Source: Psettodes erumei | Taxonomy: Eukaryota; Chordata; Actinopteri; Pleuronectiformes; Psettodidae | Assembly: GCA_016785225.1 (NCBI GenBank) | Contig: JAFBJZ010000623.1 | Coordinates: forward strand, 2,270,501 to 2,334,500 | DNA length: 64,000 nucleotides | Direction: 5' to 3' | Shown: positions 42,730-57,000 of the stretch, piece by piece | How positions within the stretch are numbered: position 1 is the first letter of the stretch | How the letters are laid out: each line of letters opens with the position of its first letter | Notes under the pieces: model-generated | Database searches by the model: none | What the model was told of the DNA's origin: nothing | The model's input: the letters and a program-made list of their open reading frames with translations, nothing else | Program-made: the position numbers and the translations under genes

Positions 42730-45700
42730 TTAGCTTGGCCGACACTGCACTTGTCCCTCTGAGCTGTCTTCGTCGTCCGAACCATCTGGACCGACGCCAC
42801 GCAGGCCCGTGATGCGATAGCCCATGTTGAGCAGCATAACCTCCAGTGGATCGGCGTTCATACGCCGCTGGTTGGCCTGAGCAGCACCCTCCATGTCCTC
42901 CACCACCCGCCCGTTCTCACTCTCCGTCTGCATTACGAGAAAGTAGAAGGGAGGAGACCGGGTAATGACAAAAGGGTAAAACACAGCAACTTAAATATAC
43001 AAATAAAACACAGATCATCGGTTGTTTACCTCTGGTCTGGGGTTCCATAATCGAACTACAGGGTCAATACCACTCGTGGCCAGGAAGCAGTAGCTGGGGT
43101 GGGGCTGCAGACAATTTACTATGGACTCATCCCCCTGCAGGATCCTCACCAGATTAGTTGTCTCCTTTTCCCAGATAAAGAAGGAGCCGTCGTCTGAGCC
43201 ACTGACAATGTACTGCCCTTTGCTGTGGAGATAAGGAAACTATTCAGACTCACCTGATGAGCCATGATCAGGAAGCATTTCACATTTACTGGAAATGAGA
43301 AGATTGTTTTAGACTGAACGTCTTTAACAAAGTGCTCGTTCAGGTGTGCAACCTGGGGCTTTCCCAGTTCTGATGTGAAAGGTCAGGAACTGAGATTTGC
43401 CAAATCTTTTTGTAAAACTACAGTAATGTGTAGTTTCTGAGCAGCATGCAGTGCTTCATTTGGCCTGCAGAACAAAAGACCAACTCTGCTTAGATGGAGT
43501 TTGGGCAGAGTGATTAGTGCATCACCTAATTTGTCCACATTACAATGATGAACAATGAAAACTCCATTTGTTTAACATCTTATCAAAATTACACACAGTG
43601 TCATGCGGGATAATCAAAGAAATTTTGACTGACGTGAAATTATGTGATAAGATATTTTAGAATCCCTTGTTGGAATAAGGAAAAAACAAACATGCACATT
43701 TATGTGTGTTTGTTTATATATGCAAATACACATTTGCATTTGACTGTACTGAAATGTAATGTCCTCATGATTTTAAACTTCATAATAACCTAATCAGGTA
43801 GATACAGTACCCACAGAGTGGATTTATGAATGAAAGCTACTTTTCACTGTGGATTGCTGTTTTACAGATTCTGCAGGTTGTGGGTCTCTCGACAGGCCGA
43901 GCGGGAGATGTCCTGACCTTCCAAAGAAGTTGGCCTCTTTGATGTCGGTGGTGGTGTTGCAGTGACCGCAGTATCTGTGCTTGTAGTCAAAGCTGCGCTC
44001 CCTCAGCACCAGCTCATCTTCAGGGATCGACTCTTTCCGACTGAACGAGTGGAATCGAATGGAGCTGTTGGACTTCTTGTCTTCAGCTATTAAAGAAAGG
44101 AATCAAACTTATTATAACTGACTCAATCAGACACATTAACAAACGAAGAGTGGGATATCAGTACATCAAAACGCAGCTTTAACACTCAAGTTTCTAAATG
44201 AAACTCTCCATTTCGCTCACAGTAATGGTTACTATGTTTATTTCGTGTGCATGTGCGGTGAGGTCCACAGGAAAGTGGTCTCAAACCTTTGGTCACTTGA
44301 TTAACATCAATCACACAAAATGACAGCTACTGCCAAATACCGTCTTTCTCCTTCATACCTGATTCTGTCTTGGAGAAGAGAGCAGCCTTGATGTCTTTAT
44401 CTAAAGCATCACAGGCGCTGCTGTGCGCCTGCTCAGGAAACTTTCCTTTGAAATCATCCAAACACTCCAGGGCCTCGGTCACATACTTCAGCTCAAACAG
44501 ACACCGTGCCAGTCTGAAATGTGCTTTCAGGTGGCCTGGGGTTTAAAGTCAGAGCCTTCAGACAATCCCTGAGGGCATCATAATGGTCTCCATCCCTGTA
44601 GATTACACATGTCAACAAAACACTTGTTAACTGTTTTAAGAGCCATCATGGTAAGATGATACCCGCCTGTAGGCTGTCATGATACGACGGGAACCTACCA
44701 CTTGCGTTTCATGTAGGCGGCGGCCCGGTTCCCGTACAGCATGGCGTTGCAGGTGGCCTGATGAATGCCTAAACTATACAGCTGGATGGCCTGTGTCCAC
44801 TGCTGCTGTGCAAATGCATCATTAGCTTGTTGCTTTATCTTCTCCAAGTGAGGAGGGAGCTCTGTAGAACTAAAACAAAGAGAGAATAGAACAAACATAC
44901 TCTCACACCATTAAACAATCAATCTGCGTGTAAGCAATCACTGTCAGGTGTGAAGACAACTACCTAGAGCGCATCTTATTTCCGGCAAAGCGAATATGGC
45001 TGGTTGGCAAGTGAATTCCGTTGGAGACGCCATTGGTTGTCTTTCCATTCTGAATGTCTCCTGGGAAGGCAAAGTTTCAGAAATCATTGATACACCTATG
45101 AATACATCTAAAATACTAAATTGCACCGACCTACCTGTTGATGATTGGCACTTTTTCGGAAGCAGGAAGGTGTATGGCCTCTGTTTAAATGTCAAGTCAA
45201 ACAGATACACCTAGAAGAACCATCCAACACACACAAATCAAACAAACACTACAGCAGAGACCAGAAATATATACCTCCTCCTCTCCTCTCAGCCTTCCTT
45301 GTTTGCTCGAGCAGTGTTACCTGTTCCCCGCCCATGTTAACAAGCAGCTCGGTGCCATCAGGACTGAAGGTGACATAGGTGGCCACCAGGACCCGCAGGC
45401 GGTTGTTGTAGTCTGGGAGCTTCACTGGCAGATGCCCTGGAGCATTCAAACACAAAGTGATGTTATTCAACCACATCCTTCTCAGTCCCTTTTCCTTGTA
45501 ACCTGTGCATTTCCTCACATCATTATTATATAATGTGAATCCAAACATCCCCATTAAATAAATGTGATAACAGACAGTTGGACCATATATGCACCTGCAA
45601 CGTAATACTGCCCAGCTCCATCTGGGATGGGCTTCTGCTTTTCACAAAACGTGTGTACAGCTGCCGAAGTGCTCTGACTCATAGATTTCCTGCGTAGGGA

Positions 45701-48042
45701 ACAAAACAACCTGGTTTATAACCCAGCTGACCGTGTGTATATGTTCAAGCCTGGACTGGGGAATACACCCCATTTCAGCTGTTGTTAAATAATCACCAGC
45801 ATAGAACGACATGAAGACCTGAACAGACCTGTAGTTGTGAATCATCCTGATGTCATAAAGGCGTACAAAGGGACCGTTGGCTCCGACTGCCAGGTAGTTG
45901 TTGTCCCGTGGGTTGACAGCCAGGCACTTGGCCTCGACCAGCTGACCACAAAACTCCGTCAGGTCAATCAGCACCTCAGAGCGTTTACTGCTCTCTCGCA
46001 AGTCATACTGTCTGTAGAAAACAAGGAGGAAGCGAACATATCACCTGAAGTCACATTAGACACGGCATATCTTTTGCCTTTGTTGAAAAACAAGATGGAA
46101 TCATCCACTTTAATCTCCGGGTTTCAAACCTGATAATGCCATCCTCCGCAGCACTCCAGAAGGTGTTGGGCCACATGGGCGCTGTGGCGATGCGTTTGAC
46201 TCTGTTGGTATGATCGGAAAACATATGGATGGTTTCCTTCACTGTCAGGTCATGCACATGGACCTTTGTGTCGGCTGCACCCGTTACCAATATTCTGTCC
46301 CCGGAGTGAGGGAGGAACTGCATGGACAGAGAAACAGACCAGAATTAACTGCGTGGGAAAATATCTCGATTAGCTGCTAATTCAAGCATGTAATGATCGA
46401 GTTGTCACTAGACAAAGATGAAGGCATTATTATAGGACCAATCCAGATTAAAATCCTGACTTCAGACACCACCTCCATATCATGCTACAACAGAGCATTT
46501 TCCCTCCAGTATTTGACCTCATTCCAATCCTTCTCTCATGAAGCTACAGTGGTATGCCCTCGTGGCAATGTTTGTGTGAAAAGAGCATGAAACTGTGCAC
46601 AGTAACACACGGATGTGTTGTCCGACAAAAAAAAATTAAAATCACGCCACTCATTAAATGGTCAACAGTGCCACCTAGTGTACAGGAAGTGAGTTTGTGA
46701 CACAGAGAGCAGTTGCAAGGGAGAGGTGAGGCAGAGCAGTGTCCTACCAGCAGACGATCTTTCACCTGAATTTGTGAAACTGTAACAGTGAGTCCAGTTC
46801 ACTTTTAATGAGATTAAGATAGGAGTAACTCATTCATTTTTTTTCTGCCTTAAGGCATAACCCAACAAGGTGGGTTTAAACCTAATTCACATCGCTGCTT
46901 TTATCAAACCATGATCTGACCATGACAATCAATTTGTAACTCAGCGCAACTGCTGTTAAATGATTTTAGCTCACTTTTCCACCTGCGATTCAAAAGATCT
47001 AGTCCAGTTCGTCCCCTTACCTTTACGGAGAATATATTTGCTGCATGACCTGTGTGCATAGTTGTAAGCTTCTTGTGTCTGAATGGATCCCAGATAATGG
47101 CATGTTGATCATCTGATCCCGAGGCCAGTATGCTGAACACAAAGAGAATCACCAGTCAAGTCAAGCAACATTCATATGGGATCTTTACGACCAGTGTCAT
47201 TTCAGATCCTAATGCTGTGCAACATTTTAGGATGCGCGATAGCTGATGCTATTGAATTTTGGTGATTTAAATCAATGCCTCCTTGGGTGCTGAAGGGGTC
47301 AAATGTGAGGCCAATGTTCAAGTGCTAAGGAGCAATTTGAGGACGCAAGCAGATCCCATTACAAAGTAGTGCAACATAGAAGGCCTGCTGTACTATTTTG
47401 GTAATTAGAGGTGCAGAAGCAACATTCAGATTTTAATGTCAACATATCAACCAACCATAATAGGCCTTGAATTTACGTACAAGACTTTTGTCATTGTTTA
47501 TGTGGCACTGCAAACCAACCAGTGAGCCCAGGTCACAGATTATGAATTGTATGGGAGGTAAATTTTTAGGTTCTGAAAACTTACTCTCCGCGCTCATTCC
47601 ACTCCAAACAGTTCACACAGCCTGTGTGGCCCTGTGGATACAGACAGTATTAACCGTCAGAAGGAGCTATAACAACCTACAGAAGTATGCTATCAGTCTG
47701 CCTTCTTCTTCACATCTCTCTCTCCATCTAGACGTGATGTCACTGACCTGAAGCTCAGCCTCCAGTCCAAGTCTCTTGATGAACGGGTCAGTCACATGAT
47801 AGAACCTTTGGAAGCTTGATGCTTTCTTGTCCTGAAGACATGAACAAAGGCCATATCACACTTTTGTGTACCTTTTTTTTGTTTGGGATAGTCTAGTGGG
47901 TTAACCCATCAATATCATTTCTATGTATGAGTAACACAATGGTTGTTTATGAGTATATTCCGCTCAGAAAATGCCATGGTTTTCGTTTACTCACCCTGAT
48001 CTGCCTGTGCAGGATATCCCTGGTGATGTTGGTAGCAGTCAT
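42730..48042 (-). CDS. wdtc1: WD and tetratricopeptide repeats protein 1 (adipose homologue, DCAF9)
   Basis: WDTC1 is the vertebrate homologue of Drosophila adipose. It limits fat storage and serves as a substrate receptor of CUL4-DDB1 ligases. Fifteen coding exons are 47995-48042, 47748-47831, 47585-47631, 47021-47132, 46130-46317, 45829-46011, 45595-45689, 45321-45436, 45135-45210, 44964-45060, 44699-44869, 44359-44595, 43918-44086, 43030-43222 and 42730-42927, giving about 670 residues (human 677). N-terminal WD repeats include GHTGCVNCLEWNERGELLAS, HTGHAANIFSVKFLPHSGD, HTNRVKRIATAPMWPNTFW and the WDxR-like YDIRM. TPRs follow (ANDAFAQQQWTQAIQLYSLG, NAMLYGNRAAAYMKRKW), then YIVSGSDDGS, and the end DEDSSEGQVQCRPS is identical to the human end as recalled. 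Exon 12 has one extra base, described separately. Confidence 0.96.
44538..44541 (-). other. wdtc1: one-base reading-frame break in wdtc1 exon 12 (run of four C)
   Basis: Exon 12 is 237 bases, but incoming phase 2 and outgoing phase 1 require 236. Translation matches the family up to ALRDCLKALTLNP. It resumes in the next frame at GHLKAHFRLARCLFELKYV. Reading CCCC as CCC restores LNPGHLKAHF, parallel to human LNPCHLKAHF. This is most likely a homopolymer error. Confidence 0.8.
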
Positions 48043-51012
48043 GGCCTCACCGCAAAACATAAACTAGGGTCTTGGCTGGAGATTCCAGGGCTCAGGGGTC
48101 AGATGACATTTAATCTGTATTTCTTGAGACTAACCTGCACAGACGTTAAAACGTTAAGACAGGGAGGATGATACAGGCTGGACACATCATTTCACGTTGG
48201 TTAAATGTCAGTGAAAGAGGAGGAGTCAAGACACATTGATCAGCAAACATTTCAATCATTAACTCATTATGGGTTCTCGAGAAACAGCGAAAACGGAAGA
48301 ATGTCATCTAACGTTAGCTGGTCTCTGCTCACTCCGGTTCCCGAGACAAGGTTTGCTCACGTCAATGAAGACCAACAAGGCGAGTTCAGTAGCTAACTAG
48401 CAAATGCCAGCTACGCAGCCCTGATAATATTATAATCGACGGACAGTTTTACAAAACACTGATCATTATTTAAACGTCAAGGTGGTATTAACCTGCCAGA
48501 ATCGTTCGTCACCTGTGCATCGGGCCTTTAATAGACCTGTCGTTTAGCACATAGCTGGCGTTAGCGTACTGCGTTACCTTGCTAGCTAAACAAAACGTAC
48601 ACATAATGTTACGTCAACGTTTGCAACGTTTTAATTATAATTTGCGACAGCTAAAGAAGTCTCACCGCTTTCCTGGAACTAAAACGGCTCCTGTCACGAA
48701 ATGTCCATTTAATAAACGTAATAAATAACACTCTCTGCGAGTTTGTTGACAGGATTCTCGCTAATACCTTCTCTGACATGAACACAAACCCTCCTCCCAC
48801 TGATCACATCACGCAACTTTGTTCCGCCTGCTGAAACTACAACCAGCACTTCCGGCCCGTGTTCATTTCAGAATAAAAGCACTCTCTGCACACATTACAA
48901 CTGCCATTTACAAATATCTAGCACGATACAGTAACTGAGGTTGTGTCTCATGTGAAAATGGATGGCAATTTTCTGTCACCCATATAATTAGAAATTCGCT
49001 CATCAAAGTTTGTGTTCACTGACATGTACAAAACATTACCCCAAAGTAGTATTTTATTGTAAACTGAGGACCCAAATTAGACAGTCAGCTGTATGTACTG
49101 CTTACTCACATAACACGAAGTATGTTTTATTATAATTGTCTTAACAGTATTTCAGACAGCAGCTTAGTGCAGGTAAATCTAGTTAATCAGTTAGAATCAT
49201 TATTGTACCAAGAAAAGACACAGTAAAACGGGGAAAGAAATCCCGATTTATGTGTCAATACACGGTGGAGTGATAGGTGCTAGAAATGTTATTGTCGATA
49301 TCCAAGCTTCCTACAACAAACTGATTTCAGCATTTATGGTATTTAGTCATTTGGAGCTTTTTGGTGTGGACCAGTAACTCAATTCAAAGTTGAAAACAGG
49401 TTTTTCCAAATTAGGACAGTGGGACCAATGAAGACTTCTCCACTGTAGTAATGTAGTTAATGAAAAACAGAAAAATAAGAAAAGACTATTTCCTAATCTA
49501 GTTTCCTGCTATTGGTTTGTAATATGGCGCCTGTACAGTGTAACAGTAAAATAATTTGGTATTTAAACCACTAGTATTCGCCCCAATACTAGCAAATATT
49601 TAGTGGCCCACTTCAATATGTTCTAAAACTGTTAATTGGTTGTAACATCTTTGAACCGCGGCGAATATCGTATTTTCTAGGTTATTCTAACCTCCATCAA
49701 CGCAGCTTGGTTGGGTTTGTTCGTTTTGTTCACTGTAGTGATGCTTGGTCATATGACAGAATGAACCCGGTCATCTTTTTGCTGCATCAGCGGCAGTATT
49801 TCTAAAGAGATCTTCAAACCACTGCCGCTATAGTTTTTCAGCTGTAGTCTGCAGATGTAAACTGCGGGCGCGTATGCCTTGCAGACAGGCAATCCTCTAA
49901 CGGTTTCGGGTGCAACATGGCCTGTCGCTAGTGAACGGGCGGCGCTGTGATATTAAACAAGCATCCATTGTCTCTCGCTTGGGTTGTCTGCCAGTGGAGG
50001 GGATCAGTGGGCTAGCGGAACAACAGCGGCAGCGGCAGCGGATGGTACAGATTCAGCTTCGTTTGCCAGCCTGAAACCGAGATTTGCTACTTCGTTCTGT
50101 GTTTACGTGAAACGAAAGGTAAATTCAATCTGTATGTCAGTTCTGACAGTTCTGTTAGCAACCGTAATGTAAGAACAACAGCGTCCAGGGATTTGTAACG
50201 TTAACGTTCGCTCAGGTAGCTAAGCAAACGACAGCGCTGTGTTAGCTTGCTGTTAGCTAGCTTGTTAGACGGAAACGGATTTGTCATGGATTAGCTAAGT
50301 GGTTAACGGTGCCGTGCATCGCAGTACAACAAATGTGGAGGTTATGGGAAGGAATCCATAAAGAGGGGACTGCGTAGAGACCCGGATAGCTAGGATTTTT
50401 TGCATTTTGCTAATATCGGTATAAATAATGAAAAAACTGTTAAGCGATTGGTCACGTTTAGCTGACTAAGCTCCCCCTGACTCGTTAAGCATTAGCGAGT
50501 CATTTCCTTTATGAATTAGCTGGTGAAGAGGATTAGTTTGTAACAAACAGGCTGCGTTTCAGGCTACATGTATCCCCTCTATAGTCATCACGTTGGCTCG
50601 CCACATATGATGTACAACTTCCCGTACCCTCGTAAGGCTATAAGTGTTTGTGCAACAGATTATGTAACGCTAAGGCATGTGCTCATGTTGTTATTTTTGT
50701 TGGTACCCAGAAGTCTGTCGAGTTTGTTTCTGGCACGTCGAGGGGCAGATGAGTTTGATAGGTGAGCAAATCAGTCATTAGCGAGCAGCTGTCGGGTCTT
50801 AAGCCATGACCGTATGACTTATGTAAGAGAGGAGCTTTTGTTCAGTGGACTAAACCTGTCTACATGGAAGAATAAGTTGTGGAAGTAACCGAGAGGCATA
50901 ACGATGTAAATCCAAACTATACATAAAAAACATGCAACCATACTTTTAGGAAGCCTGCATTATGTGATAATGTCTTTTCCCCTCTGTATCAGGTGACATT
51001 GTCTTGTATGGA
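48043..51012. other. wdtc1-cep85 head-to-head intergenic and 5' UTR region
   Basis: This interval holds the 5' ends of the two divergent genes. No coding exon was recognised. A possible noncoding cep85 first exon lies at about 49880-50118, since CGAAAG|GTAAAT at 50118 looks like a donor and the preceding 200 bases are GC-richer than their surroundings. Confidence 0.45.
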
Positions 51013-54000
51013 ATGACAACCTCACAAAGATATATTGAATCCAAACCAGCGGGTAAGTTGGCACTCAGCTGCAGAAATGCATTAACTTGCCTCATGCTGT
51101 TCAGGCTGTGTTGATATGCTCTTCTGTTGCTGTTGTCCTGTTTCACAAATATACATTAGCTCGCTTCACTGACATGGAGTGGCAAACACCAGCTGTGTCA
51201 GAGAAGTTCCAAAGCCGTTTTGGCCGCCGGCCTGGGACATCGGACAGTGGGGACACTGGTCTTGGCACCTCAGCATCTGACAGCACAGAAGGTGATGACT
51301 TTTGCTTGTTCTTCCCCTGTCCGTTGCTTGTGTTGTGTAACATTGCTGCGAAGTGTGTCTGTCAGTGGTGGAGACCTAGTTTGATCTCTGCACAGCCATG
51401 GCGAGGTGCCTGTGATGTGCGCTGTGGTTGAGCCTGCTGCATTCATTCACGTCACAGGATATCTGTACGTGATTAAACTGATACGCTTAAAGCCGAGAAG
51501 CCACACAAGACTCTCAGACCCGACCTCAGCCCCCTTGCTTCTCCCGAGGCTGGAAAGACTGTCCTCTCCTTTGTGTTGCTGTTTCTTTGGCTATTCATAG
51601 AGCGAGGAAAAATGTTCATGATCAGCTGTGGGTCCTCAGGAGATTTGCAGAGGTAGATTAAAGTCCTAGCCAAAAATGCCCCAAGGCTCTGCTGCACTGC
51701 TCTGGACTTATGGCTAATTGGGAGGATAGCGTGTTGGGATATCAGGGCTGGACAGCTAAATGGAAACTGGACCCATGCCCCCGGTGTGAAATGTCACATT
51801 CAACAAGCTTTTCTGCACTCATTGGAAAGAATGACAGATGCCCACATCAAAACAGTTCTATGTGACGGCTGGCCATTTGGGTATGGGTGGTCCCTTGCAT
51901 AACAGGAAACACTACAAAATAATAGATTGAAAACAAACTGTCTGCTGCCAGTTGGAAACCTCTCATAACAAGTAGGAACAGGTGGTTTTTGCCCATTATG
52001 CCAAGCTCCATTACTTTGTGTTGGCTTCGGTGAGAAGATGCATCGCACATTCCCGAGGACGCCTTTTAAGATGGGATTTCTTTTGAAATGGGTCAAACAT
52101 TGTCGTGGATTTGTACTGGTGACTGGGTGTCAGTAGCTTCCATCATCAGCATGAACAGTGGTGTTTCTGCTAAGGTATACGACTTTTTATAGGCCCCGGT
52201 GAAAGTGTTAGCCCCCGACACTGCGGTCTCACAGCGGCGGTCTTCTAAAACAACATTCCTGGAAGGATCGAATCAGCGTTCAAGCGAACGGCGCCCGAGC
52301 TTGTCATAAAATACCTGTGATTAATTGCTGGTGTGATTTCGTCCAACCCCATGCGTGGTTATTTTGCGTGTGTGTGCATTTTAGGTTGTAGCTGCTGTCT
52401 TCATGCAGGAGTGAATGGAGCTGCTTCTTTCCGCGCTCACTTGTTCAGTTACTGCTGCTGGTACACCTTTGTCCAGACAGTGAGACTGAGCTTACTTAGA
52501 ATGTGACTGAGACAGCTTCAGTATACCAAACGCTGCTTTTACACTTTATTTGATCGGCGTTAATCATGCCATTTAGTTTGAGAGCTGCAGGTAACTGCCA
52601 TTAGATTATATACATAAAAAGGCAGGAATGTCTGCTGAGCAAATATCAAGTAAAAGTTCACCTTACAGAGTAGTTTAGACTTGTTCCAGCCAGTCATGAG
52701 TTACACCAGCCCGGAGGCTTCTGTTGTATCTGAAGTTTTACCATCCCCAATGCTTGGGCTTCTTTCTGTAAGATTCCTGCCTTTTTACTAAATGTTGTTT
52801 TTCTCTGGGACTTTCCAGGAGTTTCTTGTTTAATGAAGTCGTGGTTCACACTTAGCAGGGAAAACATATCCCATTCAGACTTTGACTGAAGATGCACACG
52901 TGCGTGTGTGTGTGTGTGATGTGTGTCACAGTGGGAGGAGGAGGCAAGGTGCTTAAATAAGCGGGACCCACAGATCACTCCGTAACTCGAGAGGTGGGCT
53001 ATAAATACACCTAACCTTTCCTGTGTGCGTCCGCTCAGAGGTCGGTACAGGCTGGTTTGGCTGTTCCGGGACAATACGGCTGTGGGCACGGGCCCTGCCT
53101 GCCGCGCGGCGGGTCACACCCAGAAACGCAGAAGACGGACCGTTGTTTTGATACAAAGCTTGCAGCGGCGCCGCTCACCTCAGCTCAGCTTTAGGGAAAA
53201 AAAATGCCACAGCTAATGACACGCTTGTTGTGTTCGAGTGAATTCCGGGTTTCCACACTTCAGCGGGTCTCTCAGGTTTGTAAAACGCCGCTGAAGTCAG
53301 ACTTCAGGTTGCGTCGAGGCTTGTGTAGTTTGGTTGTCGTGATCCTGCTGCGTTCCAGAAATGATTGTGTGTGTGTGTGTGTGCATAATGTGATCTGAAG
53401 GCTTCCAGATGAAGACAGTTTGGGCATGCTTAATGGAGTGAGATTGCTCGTGTACTCTGTAGAATAATCTGCGAGTGCTTATCTGTGATTGTTATGAGAA
53501 TAATTGCAAAGAGTCCATGCTTGTTAAAAAGGACGACTTAGTCAGCGGTTCCTGAGAGTTTACTTAACGAAGTGTCAAGTAATACCAGCTCCTTGAGTGG
53601 GATATTTTTTGTAACCATACAATACGGAGCTTTGACTCTGCTCAGTGGTTGAAGACTATTATAAAACGGTTCCCTGGGTTGAGTCAGTCAGAGCCTATTC
53701 ATTCTTCTGGCAGTGACACCTAATCATCAAAGTAGGCCACCCATAAAACCTGCTGCATCTCCTTTCCATCACTGACTGAAAATAGAGGAAATTGCCTGCG
53801 GCAGTGCTCTACATATTGTGAAGGGATTTAACAAGGGGCATCTGTAGCGTGACTAGTGTAAAGAGTAACACCGTATGTCGTTCCTAATCACTCTCTCTCG
53901 TGTCCTTCTTCACAGATTTCTGCAGTTCCAGCAGCAGCCCCTCTTTCCAACCCATCCGCAGTCAGATCCCCATTCCCACTGCACATGTCATGCCATCCAC

Positions 54001-57000
54001 GGCCGGAGCCCCGGCCTCCAAGCCCCAGTCCTGCGTCCCGGAGGACTGCCTGCCCTCACTTGAGGGCCACAGGTCTTCGTCCGGCTCCAGGACCCCAAGT
54101 GGCTCCACCTCCAAGTCTTCCTCTCTTTCCAAATCGGCATCGTCCCCCAATTTGGATGCTCAGCCTGGCGCGGGAGGCGATCCTGCGGGGCCAAAGCCAG
54201 ACTGCCTGAGCCGCTACCGCAGCCTCGTCAATGGGCTGGACCACTCTCTTTTCCCCTCAGATCACACACGGTTGGACGAGGGCCAGAGGTTTGACACTCC
54301 TGCTTTAGAACCTACTCTAAATCAGTCGGCCCTGTTAGGAGGGTTATGCCCCGATGTCAGACTCCGATTACAGACGGGCGGGATTAGAGAAGGCCCAGAC
54401 TGTGTGTCTGAGACCTACAGAGGAGGCATGGAGCACAGCTATAAGGTTCTGCCTGAAGCGAGGCCTGCAGTTCCGGGCACAGCAGAAACCTGTAATCAGA
54501 GGGGCGGCCAGCCCGGTGCAGCCGGATCCACCGGAGCTTACGCCAGCCCTCTCAGCCTGCAGACACAGGCTCTGCTGAGGGAGCACGCCGTCCCCAAAGG
54601 TTACGAGCCACTGCGGCAGGACAGATGTAGCGAACTATCCAGCTGGCAGCAACAGCAGCAGCATAAGCAGCAACTGGAGAGTTTACGCCTGCAAGTGGAA
54701 CAGATGCAGGTGAGCGTTCATCCTCAACAGAAAGCCCTACTGCACTCACGCTTAAGAAACACAAACCTGGACTGTCAGCACTGCCGGATCTTTAGGGATG
54801 GTAGTATACAAGCTTTGCATGTATATCCCCTTTTCACACGAGGCCTCCGCTGAAGGGCAAAACAAACTGCTCTCGGCTTTTACGATGGCGGGGACAGCGC
54901 CTTGATAAAGTAAAGGGCGAAGGAGCAAGCGTGCTGGGGAGTCGCTCATTGGTGGATATTGAAATCTGGCCAGAAATTCAGTGCGTGACACATAAATCGG
55001 CCAACTGGGGGATACGTAACGTTCCACTAAACAAAGCCTGAAGGCATTCAGACGCCTCGTCCTATTTTACAGCAGCGTTTGTCAAATCAATCAGCCAAGT
55101 GTAATTCAGTCAATTCTGCGCTTGCTTAATGCTAGAAAACTCTTTGCAGGCTGTTACAACACTCCCACATGGTAAAAAAACAAAAAACCCAAAAAGCATT
55201 GCACAACAGCAAGTTTCAGAAGTGTGCTCGGTGTTCATTTCCTCTGTGGCACATGCTGACTGCGACCACTTCCTGTTACGGTGTGCTGACATATTAACAA
55301 ACTTTATTTCTACAAACCTTTTCCACATTTGAGGCCTGGCACGATTTTCAGATTCCAAAATCCGATTGGCTCATAGGGATGTACTGTACGAAGCTGTGAT
55401 GTCATAAATGAATGAACGCTGCTTGAGCTGTGACCTGCGTGGCTCGGCTGGAGCGTGCGCTGATGGGTGGGGCTTTGGCCGTGTTTTAGCCGCGTGTTGG
55501 AAGAAACGCTTTCAGCAGTGACTCAGAAAAGGTTCCCAGTGGTACGAGCTGATGTGTTTTCAGGCTACACCTCCTCGTCTCTCATCACCTTTGCACATTC
55601 TGTCCACATGATGCAGCTCTGAGCGGCCCGCGCCCTCTCTTCGTCTTTTTGTTGCAGTTAATGAGCGCCGGAGTGGGTCAGTACCCGTCGCTGTACTCCA
55701 ACCCCGTTCACCCAGAGTCCGGCAAGTGGGACGCTCTGGTCAAAGCCAGCGAGAGTTTGTTGAAGGAGAAGGAGCTCGTCATCGAGAGGCAAGTGTTTCT
55801 GATCATTTTCAGGCCGGTCAGTGGATGGAATCAGTCTGTCAGCTGTTCTTGACGCTGAACAACACAACTGCGGTTGGACTTAATCTGGCTGGATGAATTG
55901 AAAGCGTTGCTCTTTGTCCTCTAACCCCAGCGGCTGCACGCCGCTTCTTCAGATTGTTATTCAGTGTTGTTGACTGGATTGTTGTTCTTGTTCTGATGAT
56001 GACTGGACGTGGTCCTGATGCAGACAGAAGCAGCACATGGCCCAGCTGGAGCAGCGCCTGAGGGAAAGCGAGCTGCAGGTCCACGGAGCCCTCCTGGGCC
56101 GCGGCGCCTCTTACGGGGATATGTGCATGCTGCGGCTACAGGTGGGTGAAAACATTCACAAACAAACAACTCACCCCCTCCTCTAAAACGATTTACCCTG
56201 AAACCTTCGCGTCCCGCGGCTTCCCAGGAGGCTCAGAGAGAGAACGCCTTCCTGAGGGCCCAGTTCTCTGAGCGCACGGACTGCGTGGCCCTGGAGAAAG
56301 CGGAGGCGGAGCGCAGGCTGGGAGCAGTTGAGGCGGAGACGCGGCGGCTGACTGACAGCCTGAAGGAGACCTGTGAGAGACACGCAGAGGAGATGAAGAA
56401 ACAGGAAGAGAGGGTCAGTGCTCCCGCAACACTTCCTCCTGATAGAAAGCTGTGAAACGACACTGACGTTTCCTTCGTGATGCCGGGCCTCTGTTCTAGT
56501 GGCAGTTACTTGTTGAGAACCGCCTTCGCATTTCTGAACTTAATTCACGTCGGTAATGAAGAGAAGCTGTTCTGTGTAGCACCCAGCAAACACTGTACAG
56601 GAAACTGCCCCTATGGTGAAAATATCTAATGATTTTTCTGATCTTTATGCAATTTGATGTGCCATTTAATTTAGTAAAGCTTCAATGGATGGTTTTAATG
56701 AGGGCCTGCCACGGCACAGTTTCATTTTGAACATGCAGCGTCACACGCGCACTCAGAGCTGAATCACGATGAACAGCGAGACCACCCATACGTGATCCTC
56801 CGGGACTCGCTGAAAAATCTGTTCTCCTTATCACAGTCTCTTGCGATCAGCATAAGACATAAATTGGATTAATCGTTCAGCTGAGTACATAAGCAGGGCC
56901 TCTGTTACTCTAAACTGTAGGCGTTATCATGCTGGCGCTCGTGTTAGCCTGGAGCTCGTCCCGCCTAACATGCGCCGATGTGTGCAGATCCGCAGTCGAG

